A DNA stretch of 64,000 nt from Allopontixanthobacter confluentis (lineage in GTDB: Bacteria; Pseudomonadota; Alphaproteobacteria; Sphingomonadales; Sphingomonadaceae), in contig NZ_WTYU01000001.1 in NCBI RefSeq assembly GCF_009827615.1, positions 393,001 to 457,000 on the forward strand, given 5' to 3'. The position numbers were made by a program, and so were the translations under genes. The notes beneath the pieces were generated by a model. The model saw only the letters and a list, made by a program, of their open reading frames with translations, searched no databases and was not told the DNA's origin. Of the stretch, positions 9,294 through 18,409 are shown piece by piece; the first letter of the stretch is position 1, and every line of letters starts with the position of its first letter.

Positions 9294-9311
9294 AAAGGAG
9301 TAGGTGTCACA

Positions 9312-10091
9312 ATGGCAGATTGGAAAGAACCCCGGCCCACACGAACGGGTTTCGGTGCGTCTCCCAGCCTGAATGGTGAAGTTGCGGGTCGTGAAGTATT
9401 TGACGCCGGGCTGCGCAAGCACATGCTGTCGATATATAATTATATGGCATCGGGTGTTTTGCTGACCGGCATTGTCGCGCTGCTGTTCGCCCGTTCCGGC
9501 ATGGCAGAAACCGTCCTTACCGGCGGCGGCATCCTTAGCTGGATCATCATGCTGTCACCGCTGGCGTTTGTTTTTGCCATGAGCTTTGGCCAGAACAAAT
9601 TCAGCACGGCTACATTGCAGATGATGTTCTGGGGCTTTGCGACTGCAATGGGTCTCTCGCTGTCATCGATTTTCCTGGTCTATACCGGGTCTTCGATCGC
9701 TGCGACATTCTTTGCTACCGCAGGCGCATTTGCTGGTCTCAGCCTGTATGGTTACACCACCAAGAAGGATCTGTCCGGTTGGGGCAGCTTCCTGATTATG
9801 GGTGTGATCGGCTTGCTGATTGCCAGTGTTATCAACATCTTCATGCAGTCGACGGCACTTGAACTTGCTGTCAGCTTCCTCGGGGTGCTGATTTTTGCAG
9901 GCCTTACCGCCTATGATACGCAGCGTCTGAAGCGCGATTATCTGTCCATCCAGAATGCCAAGGTGACCAATCCTGCCATCGCGCAGGCTTATCCCATGGG
10001 CAAGATGGTGGTGATGGGCGCACTCAGCCTCTATCTCGATTTCATCAATATGTTCATGTTCCTGCTGCGTTTCATGGGCAACCGGGAGTAA
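9312..10091 (+). CDS. Bax inhibitor-1/YccA-YbhL family membrane protein
   Basis: An integral inner-membrane protein of 259 residues with about seven predicted helices, starting near MLSIYNYMASGVLLTGIVALLFA and ending with LYLDFINMFMFLLRFMG. The family signature is visible in LSLSSIFLVYTG, LYGYTTKKDLSGWGSFL and AYDTQRLKRDY, which contains the conserved Asp pair region linked to pH-sensitive calcium leak in BI-1 proteins. In E. coli homologues YbhL and YccA, the latter interacts with the FtsH protease; the role here is unknown. A monocistronic unit: own promoter upstream and a strong terminator at 10129-10166. Confidence 0.9.
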   Translation: MADWKEPRPTRTGFGASPSLNGEVAGREVFDAGLRKHMLSIYNYMASGVLLTGIVALLFARSGMAETVLTGGGILSWIIMLSPLAFVFAMSFGQNKFSTATLQMMFWGFATAMGLSLSSIFLVYTGSSIAATFFATAGAFAGLSLYGYTTKKDLSGWGSFLIMGVIGLLIASVINIFMQSTALELAVSFLGVLIFAGLTAYDTQRLKRDYLSIQNAKVTNPAIAQAYPMGKMVVMGALSLYLDFINMFMFLLRFMGNRE

Positions 10092-10128
10092 TCTTCCCCG
10101 CTCACCGTATGCAGGACTCGTTCTGTCG

Positions 10129-10166
10129 ATGCCCGGCGTGCCTTTGGCATTCCGGGCATTTTCTTT
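10129..10166 (+). terminator. Rho-independent terminator after the Bax-inhibitor family gene
   Basis: ATGCCCGG (10129-10136) pairs with CCGGGCAT (10152-10159); inside, TGCC and GGCA form four more pairs with a TTT loop, after a 2x2 internal loop. A T-rich run TTTCTTT follows. Confidence 0.85.
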
Positions 10167-10257
10167 ATGCGGCATTCGCGATAGAAACGGGCGCTTAAGC
10201 CGAGGGAAAGGCTAGCCCTGTTACCAATGGGCTGGGCCAACGGGAGAATCGGGTTCC

Positions 10258-11088
10258 ATGTTCGAAATGAACGTTGCAAAAATTCGCATGCTGGCTGTTG
10301 CTGGCGGTCTTCTTACGCTTGCCGCATGTGCCACGCCGCCGCCTCCTCCCCCACCGCCGCCGCCGCCACCCCCGCCGGTGCAGGTGATCATTCCCTCGCG
10401 GCCATTGCCGCCCAGCGGCGCGGTTTCGGCCATGGCCATTCCGGCAGTGGGCCTTGATGGCATTCGCCAGACGGTGAATTACAACCTCACCCCGGCGCAG
10501 AAAATCTGGAATGTGCGCTCGGCTCTGAATGTGGCCGCGCTCAATTGTCTCGACATGCAATATGCCAGCATCCTGCCCGCGTATAAATCGCTGCTGGAAC
10601 GCAACAAGCGTCAGCTGGCGACTGCGAACAAGGATGTGACGAAGGAATTTCGCGACCGCTTCGGCTCCACTGCGCGCAGTTCGCAGGATCAGTATATGAC
10701 GCAGGTCTATAATTATTTCGCCTTGCCGCCAGCCCAGTCGGCATTCTGTCAGGCCGCCACGCGCGTCGCGGACGAATCCCTGCTGGTGGCCCCTGCCGAT
10801 CTTGGCGCATTTGCTGATCGCAGCCTGGGCACGCTGGAAGCTGTGTTTGAAGATTTTTACCGGTCTTATGAACAATATAGGGTCGATGTGGCATCATGGG
10901 ATGCGCGCTATGGCAATACGGCAGTGATCAACAACGCGTCCTATGACGGACCGGCAATCTACACTCCTGTCGATCAGGGCTTTGGCCCTGAAGCCACTGG
11001 CGAACCGACCTTTGTGTCTGAACCGGTGATTGAACCTGCCACGCCTGCCGTTCCTGCCGTAACCACGGACGGAGCAGCATCAGGATAG
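10258..11088 (+). CDS. Putative lipoprotein with a 14-proline tract
   Basis: I do not recognise a named family. The 276-residue product has a signal peptide with lipobox LAAC (Cys24), so it is probably lipidated and kept in the envelope. Immediately after the Cys and ATC comes a run of 14 consecutive prolines (27-40), then a helical-looking body (about 55-220) containing YNLTPAQKIWNVRSALNVAALNC and many Tyr/Phe-containing segments, and an acidic Pro/Thr/Ala tail. Three or four Cys remain in the body. The start may be ATG 10258 (GGGAG 11 bases upstream) or ATG 10267. It stands alone between a terminator and obgE. Confidence 0.8.
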   Translation: MFEMNVAKIRMLAVAGGLLTLAACATPPPPPPPPPPPPPPVQVIIPSRPLPPSGAVSAMAIPAVGLDGIRQTVNYNLTPAQKIWNVRSALNVAALNCLDMQYASILPAYKSLLERNKRQLATANKDVTKEFRDRFGSTARSSQDQYMTQVYNYFALPPAQSAFCQAATRVADESLLVAPADLGAFADRSLGTLEAVFEDFYRSYEQYRVDVASWDARYGNTAVINNASYDGPAIYTPVDQGFGPEATGEPTFVSEPVIEPATPAVPAVTTDGAASG

Positions 11089-11177
11089 GGCGCGGACGCA
11101 CTCTGGTCCTGAAGCCTGCGTAAATTAGGGTGATAAGAGGACTCGTCGGAAGCGGCAGGAACCTCTAAGGGGCCAGA

Positions 11178-12233
11178 ATGCATTTTCTCGATCAAGCCAA
11201 GATTTACCTGCGCTCCGGCGGCGGCGGCCCCGGTGCTGTCAGTTTCCGACGCGAAAAATACGTCGAATATGGCGGCCCCGATGGCGGCAGCGGCGGCAAG
11301 GGCGGCGATATCGTGTTCAAGGCCGTCCAGGGGCTGAACACACTTATCGATTTTCGCTATTCGCAGCATTTCAAGGCTGCACGCGGCACCCATGGCATGG
11401 GCCGTGACCGGACCGGCGCGGGCGCAAAAGATCTCGTGATCGAAGTGCCGGTGGGCACCCAGATCCTGTCGGAAGACAAGGAGGATGTCCTGGCGGACTT
11501 CACCGAAGTCGGCCAGACGATAACCTTGCTGGAAGGCGGAATGGGCGGGCGCGGCAATGCCAGCTACAAAAGTTCCACCAACCGCGCGCCGCGCCAGCAT
11601 CAGCCGGGCGAAGCCGGCCATGAATTATGGGTGTGGCTGCGGCTTAAACTGCTGGCCGATGTTGGCCTGCTGGGGCTGCCCAATGCAGGCAAATCCACCT
11701 TCATCAATCAGGTTTCCAACGCGCAGGCAAAAGTGGGTGCTTATGCGTTCACCACGCTGGTGCCGAAACTGGGCGTGGTGCGCCACAAGAACCGCGAATT
11801 CGTCATTGCCGACATTCCGGGCCTGATCGAAGGCGCGGCTGACGGCGCGGGAATTGGTGACCGTTTTCTGGGCCATATCGAACGGTGCCGCGTGCTCATC
11901 CATCTGGTGGACATATCGGGCGATGATCCGGCAGAAGCCATGCGGATCGTTAACGAGGAGCTGGAAGCCTATGGTTCCGGCCTCGAGGACAAGATCCAGC
12001 TGATCGCGCTGAACAAGGTGGATCTGGCGGACAAGGAACTGGTCGAAGGTTTTGCCGACGAATTGAAAGCGGCAGGCGCGGACAAGGTGTTTGCCATTTC
12101 GGGCGCAACAGGGGCAGGCGTGGAAGCCATCCTCGATGCTGTGCTCGAGCATTTGCCGGACCGCACATCGACCGAAACCAAGGGCAAGGAAGAAGAAGAC
12201 ACTTCTGAAGCTGCCCCGTGGTCACCGCTGTAA
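11178..12233 (+). CDS. obgE: GTPase Obg (ObgE/CgtA)
   Basis: An essential GTPase associated with the large ribosomal subunit, with roles in 50S maturation and stress signalling. The N-terminal glycine-rich Obg fold (residues 1-158) shows GGGGPGAVSFRREKYVE and GGDGGSGGKGGDIVF-type repeats. The G domain has GLPNAGKST (G1), TTLVPKLGVV (G2 region), DIPGLIEGA (G3) and NKVDL (G4). The protein is 351 residues with a short acidic tail and lacks the long C-terminal extension of some homologues. It has an 89-bp upstream gap, probably holding its own promoter, and lies 70 bp before proB. Confidence 0.96.
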   Translation: MHFLDQAKIYLRSGGGGPGAVSFRREKYVEYGGPDGGSGGKGGDIVFKAVQGLNTLIDFRYSQHFKAARGTHGMGRDRTGAGAKDLVIEVPVGTQILSEDKEDVLADFTEVGQTITLLEGGMGGRGNASYKSSTNRAPRQHQPGEAGHELWVWLRLKLLADVGLLGLPNAGKSTFINQVSNAQAKVGAYAFTTLVPKLGVVRHKNREFVIADIPGLIEGAADGAGIGDRFLGHIERCRVLIHLVDISGDDPAEAMRIVNEELEAYGSGLEDKIQLIALNKVDLADKELVEGFADELKAAGADKVFAISGATGAGVEAILDAVLEHLPDRTSTETKGKEEEDTSEAAPWSPL

Positions 12234-12303
12234 CAGCCAGGCTTTAGCGCGCCCTAGCTGACAGCGCTTCATTTCGTCCTCACTTGGCGCTAATCGGCAA
12301 GTG

Positions 12304-13437
12304 ATGGCGATTTTGCATCTTGATGATCTGGCCGATGCCGCAACGACAAAGCGGCTGGTGGTCAAGGTTGGTTCGGCGCTGCTGGTGGGCAGTGACGGAC
12401 AGCCGCGCCGCGAATGGCTGGCAGGGCTGATCGAAGAAGTGGCGGAAATGGCGGCCCGCGGCCAGCAGGTGGTCATTGTCAGTTCCGGCGCAATTGCCCT
12501 TGGCGCAGCGCGCATGGGGCTGGCTAAAGGTGGCCGCGCAAGTCTGGCAGACGCGCAGGCGGCGGCTTCTGTGGGGCAAATCGCGCTGGCCGGCCTGTGG
12601 TCCGCCCTGTTGCAGGACCGCGGGCTGGGCGCAGCACAAATGCTGGTAACATTGGGCGATCTGGAAGACAGGCGCCGTTATCTCAATGCCGCATCAACGC
12701 TGGGCCGCCTGCTCGAAGCGGGTTTTGTGCCTGTGGTGAACGAGAATGACAGCGTTGCCACAGAAGAAATCCGCTTTGGCGATAATGACCGCCTGGCAGC
12801 ACGTGTGGCGCAGGCCGCAGGCGCAGATGCGGTGCTGCTGCTGTCCGACGTGGATGGCCTGTTTGATCGCAATCCGGCGCATAATGGCGCGGTGCTGATT
12901 CCCCATGTGGATGGCATAAATGATGAAATTCGCGCCATGGCGGATGCAGGGTCTGCATCGGGCATGGGTTCTGGCGGTATGACGTCCAAATTGCAGGCGG
13001 CGGAAATTGCCGAGCGGGCAGGCATTGCTCTGGCAATTATCAATGGCACCAGACAGCGCCCGATCAGCGCGGCGATTGCGGCGGGACTTGGCACCGTCTT
13101 TCGCACGCAGCGGCGTGATGCAGGGCGCAAGGCATGGCTGGGCGGGCGGCTGGATGTGCGGGGCAGGTTGACTGTGGATGATGGTTGCAGCGCGGCCCTG
13201 CTGACCGGCTCCAGCCTGCTGGCAGCGGGAATATGCGCAGTGGATGGGGCATTTTCACGCGGGGATGTGGTTGCCGTGTGTGATGGCGCTGGCAAAACCG
13301 TGGCGCAGGGGCTGGCGGAATATTCGGCCGATGAATGCCGCGCCATCATGGGCATGCGCGAAGCTGCGCAGCACCGGCAGCTTGGCTATGCCCCGCGCCC
13401 GGCTGTCATTCACCGCGATCATCTGGTGGTCTTGTGA
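12304..13437 (+). CDS. proB: Glutamate 5-kinase
   Basis: ProB phosphorylates glutamate, the first committed step of proline synthesis. The 377-residue protein has an amino acid kinase domain with VVKVGSALLVG at the start, VIVSSGAIALGAARM, NENDSVATEEIRFGDND and GSGGMTSKLQAAEIA, followed by a C-terminal PUA domain (about residue 275 onward, GAFSRGDVVAV). I give ATG 12304; the preceding codon is a GTG that could also start translation. Its stop overlaps the GTG start of the next gene by four bases (GTGA), indicating translational coupling. Confidence 0.95.
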   Translation: MAILHLDDLADAATTKRLVVKVGSALLVGSDGQPRREWLAGLIEEVAEMAARGQQVVIVSSGAIALGAARMGLAKGGRASLADAQAAASVGQIALAGLWSALLQDRGLGAAQMLVTLGDLEDRRRYLNAASTLGRLLEAGFVPVVNENDSVATEEIRFGDNDRLAARVAQAAGADAVLLLSDVDGLFDRNPAHNGAVLIPHVDGINDEIRAMADAGSASGMGSGGMTSKLQAAEIAERAGIALAIINGTRQRPISAAIAAGLGTVFRTQRRDAGRKAWLGGRLDVRGRLTVDDGCSAALLTGSSLLAAGICAVDGAFSRGDVVAVCDGAGKTVAQGLAEYSADECRAIMGMREAAQHRQLGYAPRPAVIHRDHLVVL

Positions 13438-14357
13438 CGATTGCGGTCACCGGCGGCACCGGCTTTGTCGGCAAGGCAACGCTGGATGCCCTTGCGCGGC
13501 TTGACCGGCCTGTAAAGGCGCTGGCCCGCACGGCACCTGCCATTGGCGGGCCTGATGCAACTGGCCATGTGCAATGGATCAGCGGCAATCTGGCAGATAA
13601 GCCCGCATTGGCCGATCTTGTCAGCGGGGCATCGTCTGTCATCCATATTGCCGGCCTGACCAATACGCCTGACCCTGCACAATTCGAAACGGTCAATGTG
13701 GACGGCACAGCCGCGGTGATCGCTGCGGCGAAGGCTGAAGGTATCAGACGGCTGGTGCTGGTTTCATCGCTGTCGGCCCGCAAGCCGGATCTATCCGCCT
13801 ATGGCGCCTCCAAACTGGCGGCGGAAGAACTGGTCAAAGCCAGCGGACTGGACTGGACCATCGTGCGCCCGCCAGGGGTCTATGGCCCGCATGATGTCGA
13901 TTATCTGGAAATGTTCAGGGCCGCCCGGATGGGCATTGTGCCGCTGCCGCCGGGCGGCGCGTCATCCATGATCCATGTGCATGATCTGGCCACGCTGCTG
14001 GCAGCGCTGGTGCCATCGTCAGCGGCAGTGCGCAGCAAGATTTTCGAGCCGGATGATGGCCGCCAGGGGGGCTGGGCGCACAAGGAAATGGCACAGGCAA
14101 TCGGCGCGGCAATGGGCCGCAAGGTGTTCGCGCCGCATCTGCCCCAAGCTGTTCTGTCGGCCGCAGCGCGCATGGACAGGCTGATACGCGGCGGCGACGC
14201 CAGGCTGACCGCCGACCGGGTCGGCTATATGTGCCACCCCAACTGGGTCGCCCGGTCTGACAGGGCCGTGCCGCCTGCCATCTGGCAGCCGGTGATTACG
14301 GGTGAGGCTGGTTTTGCCAGCACTGCTGAATGGTATCGCGCAGCAGGCTGGCTCTGA
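13434..14357 (+). CDS. NAD-dependent epimerase/dehydratase (atypical extended SDR)
   Basis: A cytoplasmic Rossmann protein of 307 residues beginning VTIAVTGGTGFVGKATLDAL, with the NAD-binding glycine motif TGGTGFVG, HIAGLTN, VLVSSLSA and the active-site YGASKLAAEELV (Tyr-x3-Lys). The pattern is that of the complex I NDUFA9-like subfamily of sugar-nucleotide epimerase relatives; substrate unknown. The GTG start at 13434 overlaps the proB stop and is preferred over an upstream in-frame ATG at 13335 that lies inside proB. It converges with cysH after 11 bases. Confidence 0.85.
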   Translation: MTIAVTGGTGFVGKATLDALARLDRPVKALARTAPAIGGPDATGHVQWISGNLADKPALADLVSGASSVIHIAGLTNTPDPAQFETVNVDGTAAVIAAAKAEGIRRLVLVSSLSARKPDLSAYGASKLAAEELVKASGLDWTIVRPPGVYGPHDVDYLEMFRAARMGIVPLPPGGASSMIHVHDLATLLAALVPSSAAVRSKIFEPDDGRQGGWAHKEMAQAIGAAMGRKVFAPHLPQAVLSAAARMDRLIRGGDARLTADRVGYMCHPNWVARSDRAVPPAIWQPVITGEAGFASTAEWYRAAGWL

Positions 14358-14368
14358 CCGCGGGCCAA

Positions 14369-15190
14369 TCAGAACGCGGGTTCATAACCCGGCGGCAGGT
14401 CGCTATCATCAGTGTCGGTCGGGGTGTGAATGCCGCATTCGGTCTTGTCCCAGCCTTTCCACCGGCCTGAACGCGGGTCTTCACCCGGCGCAACCTTGCT
14501 GGTGCAGGGGGAACAGCCAATTGACGGATATCCCTGCGCCACCAGCGGGTGGCGGGGCAGATCAAATTCTTCGAAATAGGCCTGAATAGCTTCCCCGCTC
14601 CAGTCGATCAGCGGATTAATTTTCAATCGGCCAGCGGCATCGGACAGGTCAATTTCAAAGCGGGGCAAACTGGCGCGGGTGGCCGACTGGAAGGCCTTGC
14701 GGCCCGTCAATGTGGCATCGACTCCCTTCAGCCCGGCGGCCAGCGGCAGCACCTTGCGAATGTCGCAGCAGCCGTCAGGGTCGTATGACCAGCGCAGCCC
14801 CGTTTCATCCTTTGCGGCCAGCATGTTGGCATCGGGCACCAGATTGCGCAGGCCCGTCAGGCCAAACTGTGCCACCAGTTCATCGCGATAGACCAGCGTT
14901 TCGGCGAAATGCTTGCCAGTGTCCAGAAACAGCACTGGCACAGAAGGGTCGACGCGGGAAATAAGGTGCAGCAATACAGCACTTTCGGCGCCGAAACTCG
15001 ACACTGTGGCAAGTTCGCCGACCAGCCCGTCACCAATGACGCCGTGCAGCAGTTCCAACGTGTCACGGCCGCGAAACATCCGGTTCAGCGTAATCGCGTC
15101 AGCTTCATCAAACCGCGGTCCGGTATCGATCCGGTCTGCAATTCTGTCTGCTGTTCGGCCTGCAAGGTTGGACGGGTCCGCTTCAGCCAT
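14369..15190 (-). CDS. cysH: Assimilatory APS/PAPS reductase CysH
   Basis: CysH reduces activated sulfate to sulfite using thioredoxin. The 273-residue protein has the PP-loop segment SSFGAESAVLLHL and LFLDTGKHF, and the C-terminal catalytic ECGIH (Cys252). It also carries the four extra cysteines CC (141-142) and CSPC (226, 229) that ligate the [4Fe-4S] cluster of the bacterial form that uses APS; this makes APS the likely substrate. I start at the ATG at 15190, which overlaps the end of the DUF934 gene by eight bases. It is the last gene of a five-gene minus-strand sulfite-forming and -reducing operon. Confidence 0.94.
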   Translation of the reverse strand: MAEADPSNLAGRTADRIADRIDTGPRFDEADAITLNRMFRGRDTLELLHGVIGDGLVGELATVSSFGAESAVLLHLISRVDPSVPVLFLDTGKHFAETLVYRDELVAQFGLTGLRNLVPDANMLAAKDETGLRWSYDPDGCCDIRKVLPLAAGLKGVDATLTGRKAFQSATRASLPRFEIDLSDAAGRLKINPLIDWSGEAIQAYFEEFDLPRHPLVAQGYPSIGCSPCTSKVAPGEDPRSGRWKGWDKTECGIHTPTDTDDSDLPPGYEPAF

Positions 15191-15620
15191 GGGCGGTGCC
15201 GTGGCGCAAATCCCAGATGGGGATGCGCCCGTCTGTGGTTTGCTGATATGCTTGCGGGAACCTTGCCAGCGCTTTTTCGACATCCTCTGCGGCCAACGGT
15301 TCGTCGGGCTCGAACGCATCAAAACCGCAGCGTTGCAGATAGGCAATCTGGTCCACCAGCACGTCGCCCACGGCGCGCATTTCGCCAGAATAGCCATGTT
15401 CGCGCAAAATTCGCGCAGCAGAATATCCGCGCCCATCGCCAAACACCGGGAAGTTCACTTCCACCAGCCGCAATCGGTCAAGGAATGGGATCAGCTTGCG
15501 CGCATCGTCACCCGGCTCGATCCGCACCGCCAGAGCATTGCTCTGTTCGACAAAAGCATCAACCGTCACGGCAGGCTCTGCCGGCACAGCATCATCGCGA
15601 AACCTCAGTAATTCAGCCAT
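15183..15620 (-). CDS. DUF934 protein of the sulfite reduction operon
   Basis: A 145-residue cytoplasmic protein of the DUF934 family, regularly found between cysI and cysH in proteobacteria; its biochemical role is not settled, and an oxidoreductase accessory function in sulfite reduction is usually suggested from context. Family features visible are FPVFGDGRGYSAARILRE and DVLVDQIAYLQRCGFDAFE. I start at ATG 15620, inside the end of cysI by eight bases; its stop overlaps cysH. The tight overlaps on both sides support coordinated translation. Confidence 0.88.
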   Translation of the reverse strand: MAELLRFRDDAVPAEPAVTVDAFVEQSNALAVRIEPGDDARKLIPFLDRLRLVEVNFPVFGDGRGYSAARILREHGYSGEMRAVGDVLVDQIAYLQRCGFDAFEPDEPLAAEDVEKALARFPQAYQQTTDGRIPIWDLRHGTAHG

Positions 15621-17247
15621 AAAGCGCCTCCTTGAACGGTTCCATCCCGATCCGTCGGTATGTGTCGAGGAAACGCTCCCCATCCTGGCGCTGTGCCAGA
15701 TAGACATCGGCGGCGGTTTCCACCGCATCGACAATGCCGTCTTCGGAAAAGCCGGGGCCGGTAATCTTGCCCAGCGAAGTATCTTCCGCCTCGCTCCCGC
15801 CCAGCAGCAGCTGGTAGTTTTCAACGCCCTTCTTATCCACGCCAAGAATGCCGATATGGCCTGCATGGTGGTGGCCGCAGGCATTGATGCAGCCGGAAAT
15901 CTTCAGTTTCAATTCGCCCAGTGTTTCGCCCTTGCCATTGGCGGCGAACCGTTCCGAAATCCGCTGTGCCACCGGAATGGAACGTGCATTGGCCAGACTG
16001 CAATAATCAAGGCCGGGGCAGGCGATAATATCGCCCACCTGATCCAGATTGGGCGTTCCGAGGCCCGATGCTTCCAGCTTTTGCCACACGGCATAAAGAT
16101 CAGCCTTGCGGACATGCGGCAGGACGATGTTCTGCGTATGGATCACCCGACATTCATCAAAGCTGTAATCTTCGGCCAGTTGCGCCATCAGGCGCATCTG
16201 GTCGGCAGTGGCATCTCCCGGAATACCGCCCACAGGCTTCAGGCTGATCACGGCACTTAAGTAACCCGCCTGTTTATGGGGGTGCGTATTGCGATCCGCC
16301 CAGACGGCAAAATCAGGATCGGACCGGTCCAGCTCGTCCGCCGCGCCCGCTTCGAAAGCAGGGTCTTCGAAGAACGTCCGGATACGTGCCAGCTCTGCGA
16401 ATGGCGGTTCGATGCCCTGTTCCAGCAGATGGGCAAATTCAGCCTCGACCTGGCGCGTATATTCTTCCGCGCCCAGTTCATGGACCAGGATCTTGATGCG
16501 CGCCTTGTACTTGTTATCCCGCCGGCCATAGCGGTTGTACACGCGCAGGCATGCTTCCGAATAGGTGATCAGCTGATCCAGCGGCACGAATTGGCGGATG
16601 CAGGGGGCAATCATCGGGGTGCGGCCCATGCCGCCGCCGACATAGAATGCCGCGCCCAATTCGCCTGCTTCATTCCGCACGATCTGGATGCCGATGTCAT
16701 GCAGGCGCATGGCGGCACGGTCTGTATCGCTGGCGATCACCGCGAATTTGAACTTGCGCGGCAGGTAACTGAATTCCGGATGGAAGCTCGACCATTGGCG
16801 CAGCAATTCTGCATAGGGGCGCGGGTCGGTCACTTCGTCAGCCGCAGCGCCGGCAAAATGGTCTGAACTGATGTTGCGGATGCAATTGCCGCTGGTCTGG
16901 ATGGCGTGCATTTCCACCTTGGCAAGTTCTGCCAGAATATCGCCTGCATCTTCCAGCTTGATCCAATTATACTGGATGTTCTGGCGGGTGGTGAAATGGC
17001 CGTATTTCCGGTCAAACTTGTCCGCAATGTCAGCCAGCGCACGCATCTGGCGCCCGCTCAGCGTGCCATAGGGGATGGCAACGCGCAGCATATAGGCGTG
17101 GAGTTGCAGATACAGCCCGTTCATCAGCCGCAGCGGTTTGAACTGCTCTTCGGTCAGCTTGCCATCGATCCGGCGCTGGCACTGGTCGCGGAATTCTGCG
17201 ACGCGGGCATCGACCATTGCCTGGTCATATTGGTCATATTGATACAT
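15613..17247 (-). CDS. cysI: Sulfite reductase hemoprotein subunit CysI (nitrite/sulfite reductase)
   Basis: A 544-residue siroheme- and [4Fe-4S]-containing reductase that converts sulfite to sulfide with six electrons. The two repeated ferredoxin-like/siroheme halves are visible; the C-terminal cluster/heme ligands are in CPGLDYCSLAN and SGCINACGHHHAGHIG. The N-terminal half includes TTRQNIQYNWI and SGNCIRN. Operon context (cobA upstream, cysH downstream) favours sulfite over nitrite. No flavoprotein cysJ accompanies it here, so ferredoxin or another donor is likely used. It overlaps the DUF2849 gene by one base. Confidence 0.94.
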   Translation of the reverse strand: MYQYDQYDQAMVDARVAEFRDQCQRRIDGKLTEEQFKPLRLMNGLYLQLHAYMLRVAIPYGTLSGRQMRALADIADKFDRKYGHFTTRQNIQYNWIKLEDAGDILAELAKVEMHAIQTSGNCIRNISSDHFAGAAADEVTDPRPYAELLRQWSSFHPEFSYLPRKFKFAVIASDTDRAAMRLHDIGIQIVRNEAGELGAAFYVGGGMGRTPMIAPCIRQFVPLDQLITYSEACLRVYNRYGRRDNKYKARIKILVHELGAEEYTRQVEAEFAHLLEQGIEPPFAELARIRTFFEDPAFEAGAADELDRSDPDFAVWADRNTHPHKQAGYLSAVISLKPVGGIPGDATADQMRLMAQLAEDYSFDECRVIHTQNIVLPHVRKADLYAVWQKLEASGLGTPNLDQVGDIIACPGLDYCSLANARSIPVAQRISERFAANGKGETLGELKLKISGCINACGHHHAGHIGILGVDKKGVENYQLLLGGSEAEDTSLGKITGPGFSEDGIVDAVETAADVYLAQRQDGERFLDTYRRIGMEPFKEALYG

Positions 17248-17543
17248 CAGATTACCTCGTGGACCGCCTGGGGGTCTTCGGGTTTCAGGGTAAGGTCGGG
17301 GCGCACTGTCGGCCCAAGGCCGCGAATGCGGTCCTTGATATGGGCAGGGCGCACGCCGCTGCCGGTGCGTTCCGCATTGATGGCATAGGGCGCGTTAACC
17401 CGCCGTGCGGCTTCCTCGCGCGCAATGATGGCAGCTGCATCATCGCCCGCATCGGCCGCATCATCGAGATGAAGCGACCAGCCCGCGCCGTCCCACCAGA
17501 TGACAGCGCCGGTCTTCAAATCGTTTCCGGTCAATATGTTCAT
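17247..17543 (-). CDS. DUF2849 protein of the sulfite reduction operon
   Basis: A 98-residue protein of the DUF2849 family, found in alphaproteobacteria next to cysI. It starts MNILTGNDLKTGAVIWWDG and contains AAAIIAREEAARRVNAPYAIN and GPTVRPDL, all family-typical. Function is unknown; the constant linkage to CysI suggests an accessory of the reductase. It overlaps cobA by four bases upstream and cysI by one base downstream. Confidence 0.88.
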   Translation of the reverse strand: MNILTGNDLKTGAVIWWDGAGWSLHLDDAADAGDDAAAIIAREEAARRVNAPYAINAERTGSGVRPAHIKDRIRGLGPTVRPDLTLKPEDPQAVHEVI

Positions 17544-18298
17544 GCTGAAACCTCTTGCGCGGTATGAACCAGTTGGAGGTCGGTGCGGCCGGTTACTTCG
17601 CCGATGATGATGAGGGCAGGGCTAATGACACGCTCGCGGTCCACCAGGTCTGGCAAGGCAGCCAGCGGCCCGCGCAAAACGCGCATTTCAGCGCGCGCGG
17701 CATTTTCGATAATGGCGATGGGCATATCGGGGGCAAGGCCATCGGCCATCAGCTTTTCCGCGATTTGCGCGGCGGTCTTTACCCCCATGTAGATGACCAG
17801 GGTGCGGCCCGCACCGGCAAGGCCCGCCCAGTTCTGGTCTGACAGACCCTTGCACTGGCCAGCCACGAAACTGACAATGCTGGCCGCGTCGCGGTGGGTG
17901 AGGGCAATTTGCGCGGCAGCGGCAGCGCCATTGGCAGCGCTGATGCCGGGAACCACCTCGACCGGGACACCGGCAGCGCGGCAATCTTCCGCTTCTTCTC
18001 CGCCACGGCCGAAAATGAACGGATCGCCGCCTTTAAGCCGCACGACATCGCGCCCGGCCAATGCTTCTTTCACCAGTAACTGATTGATTTCACCCTGCGG
18101 CAGCGTGTGACGGTCACGCTTCTTGGCGACCGAAATCAGCCGCGCATCAGGATGTGCCAAGGCCAGAATCGCCGGATCCACCAACCCGTCGTGAACCACC
18201 AATCGCGCTGACTGTAGCAGCCGCGCGGCGCGCAATGTCAGCAGATCGGGGTCACCCGGACCCGCGCCGACAAGATAGACTGTGCCTGTTTTCTTCAT
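17540..18298 (-). CDS. cobA: Uroporphyrinogen-III C-methyltransferase
   Basis: This SAM-dependent enzyme methylates uroporphyrinogen III twice to give precorrin-2, the branch point to siroheme and cobalamin. The 252-residue protein has VGAGPGDPDLLTLRAARLL, the HDGLV segment, RLKGGDPFIFGRGGEE, VVPGISAANG and LTHRDAAS, all diagnostic. It is the stand-alone methyltransferase; the dehydrogenase/ferrochelatase needed to finish siroheme is encoded separately at 35029-35808. Heading the cysI operon, it presumably supplies the siroheme cofactor. The 111-bp region upstream, after mscS, must hold its promoter. Confidence 0.95.
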   Translation of the reverse strand: MKKTGTVYLVGAGPGDPDLLTLRAARLLQSARLVVHDGLVDPAILALAHPDARLISVAKKRDRHTLPQGEINQLLVKEALAGRDVVRLKGGDPFIFGRGGEEAEDCRAAGVPVEVVPGISAANGAAAAAQIALTHRDAASIVSFVAGQCKGLSDQNWAGLAGAGRTLVIYMGVKTAAQIAEKLMADGLAPDMPIAIIENAARAEMRVLRGPLAALPDLVDRERVISPALIIIGEVTGRTDLQLVHTAQEVSA

Positions 18299-18409
18299 GC
18301 CGCCGAAATGACGACGCCATGGTCAAGTCGCCAGCGAGAATGGATTTCCGCCTGGCTAAAAAACCTTTCAGCCGAAAATCAGAGGCGCAATTCGGGTGTG
18401 CCGAGAGCA

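Noticed and set aside
18299-18409. Search for a CysB or SAM-riboswitch-like element before cobA
   Set aside because: No convincing conserved core could be read in the 111 bases; only weak hairpins are present.
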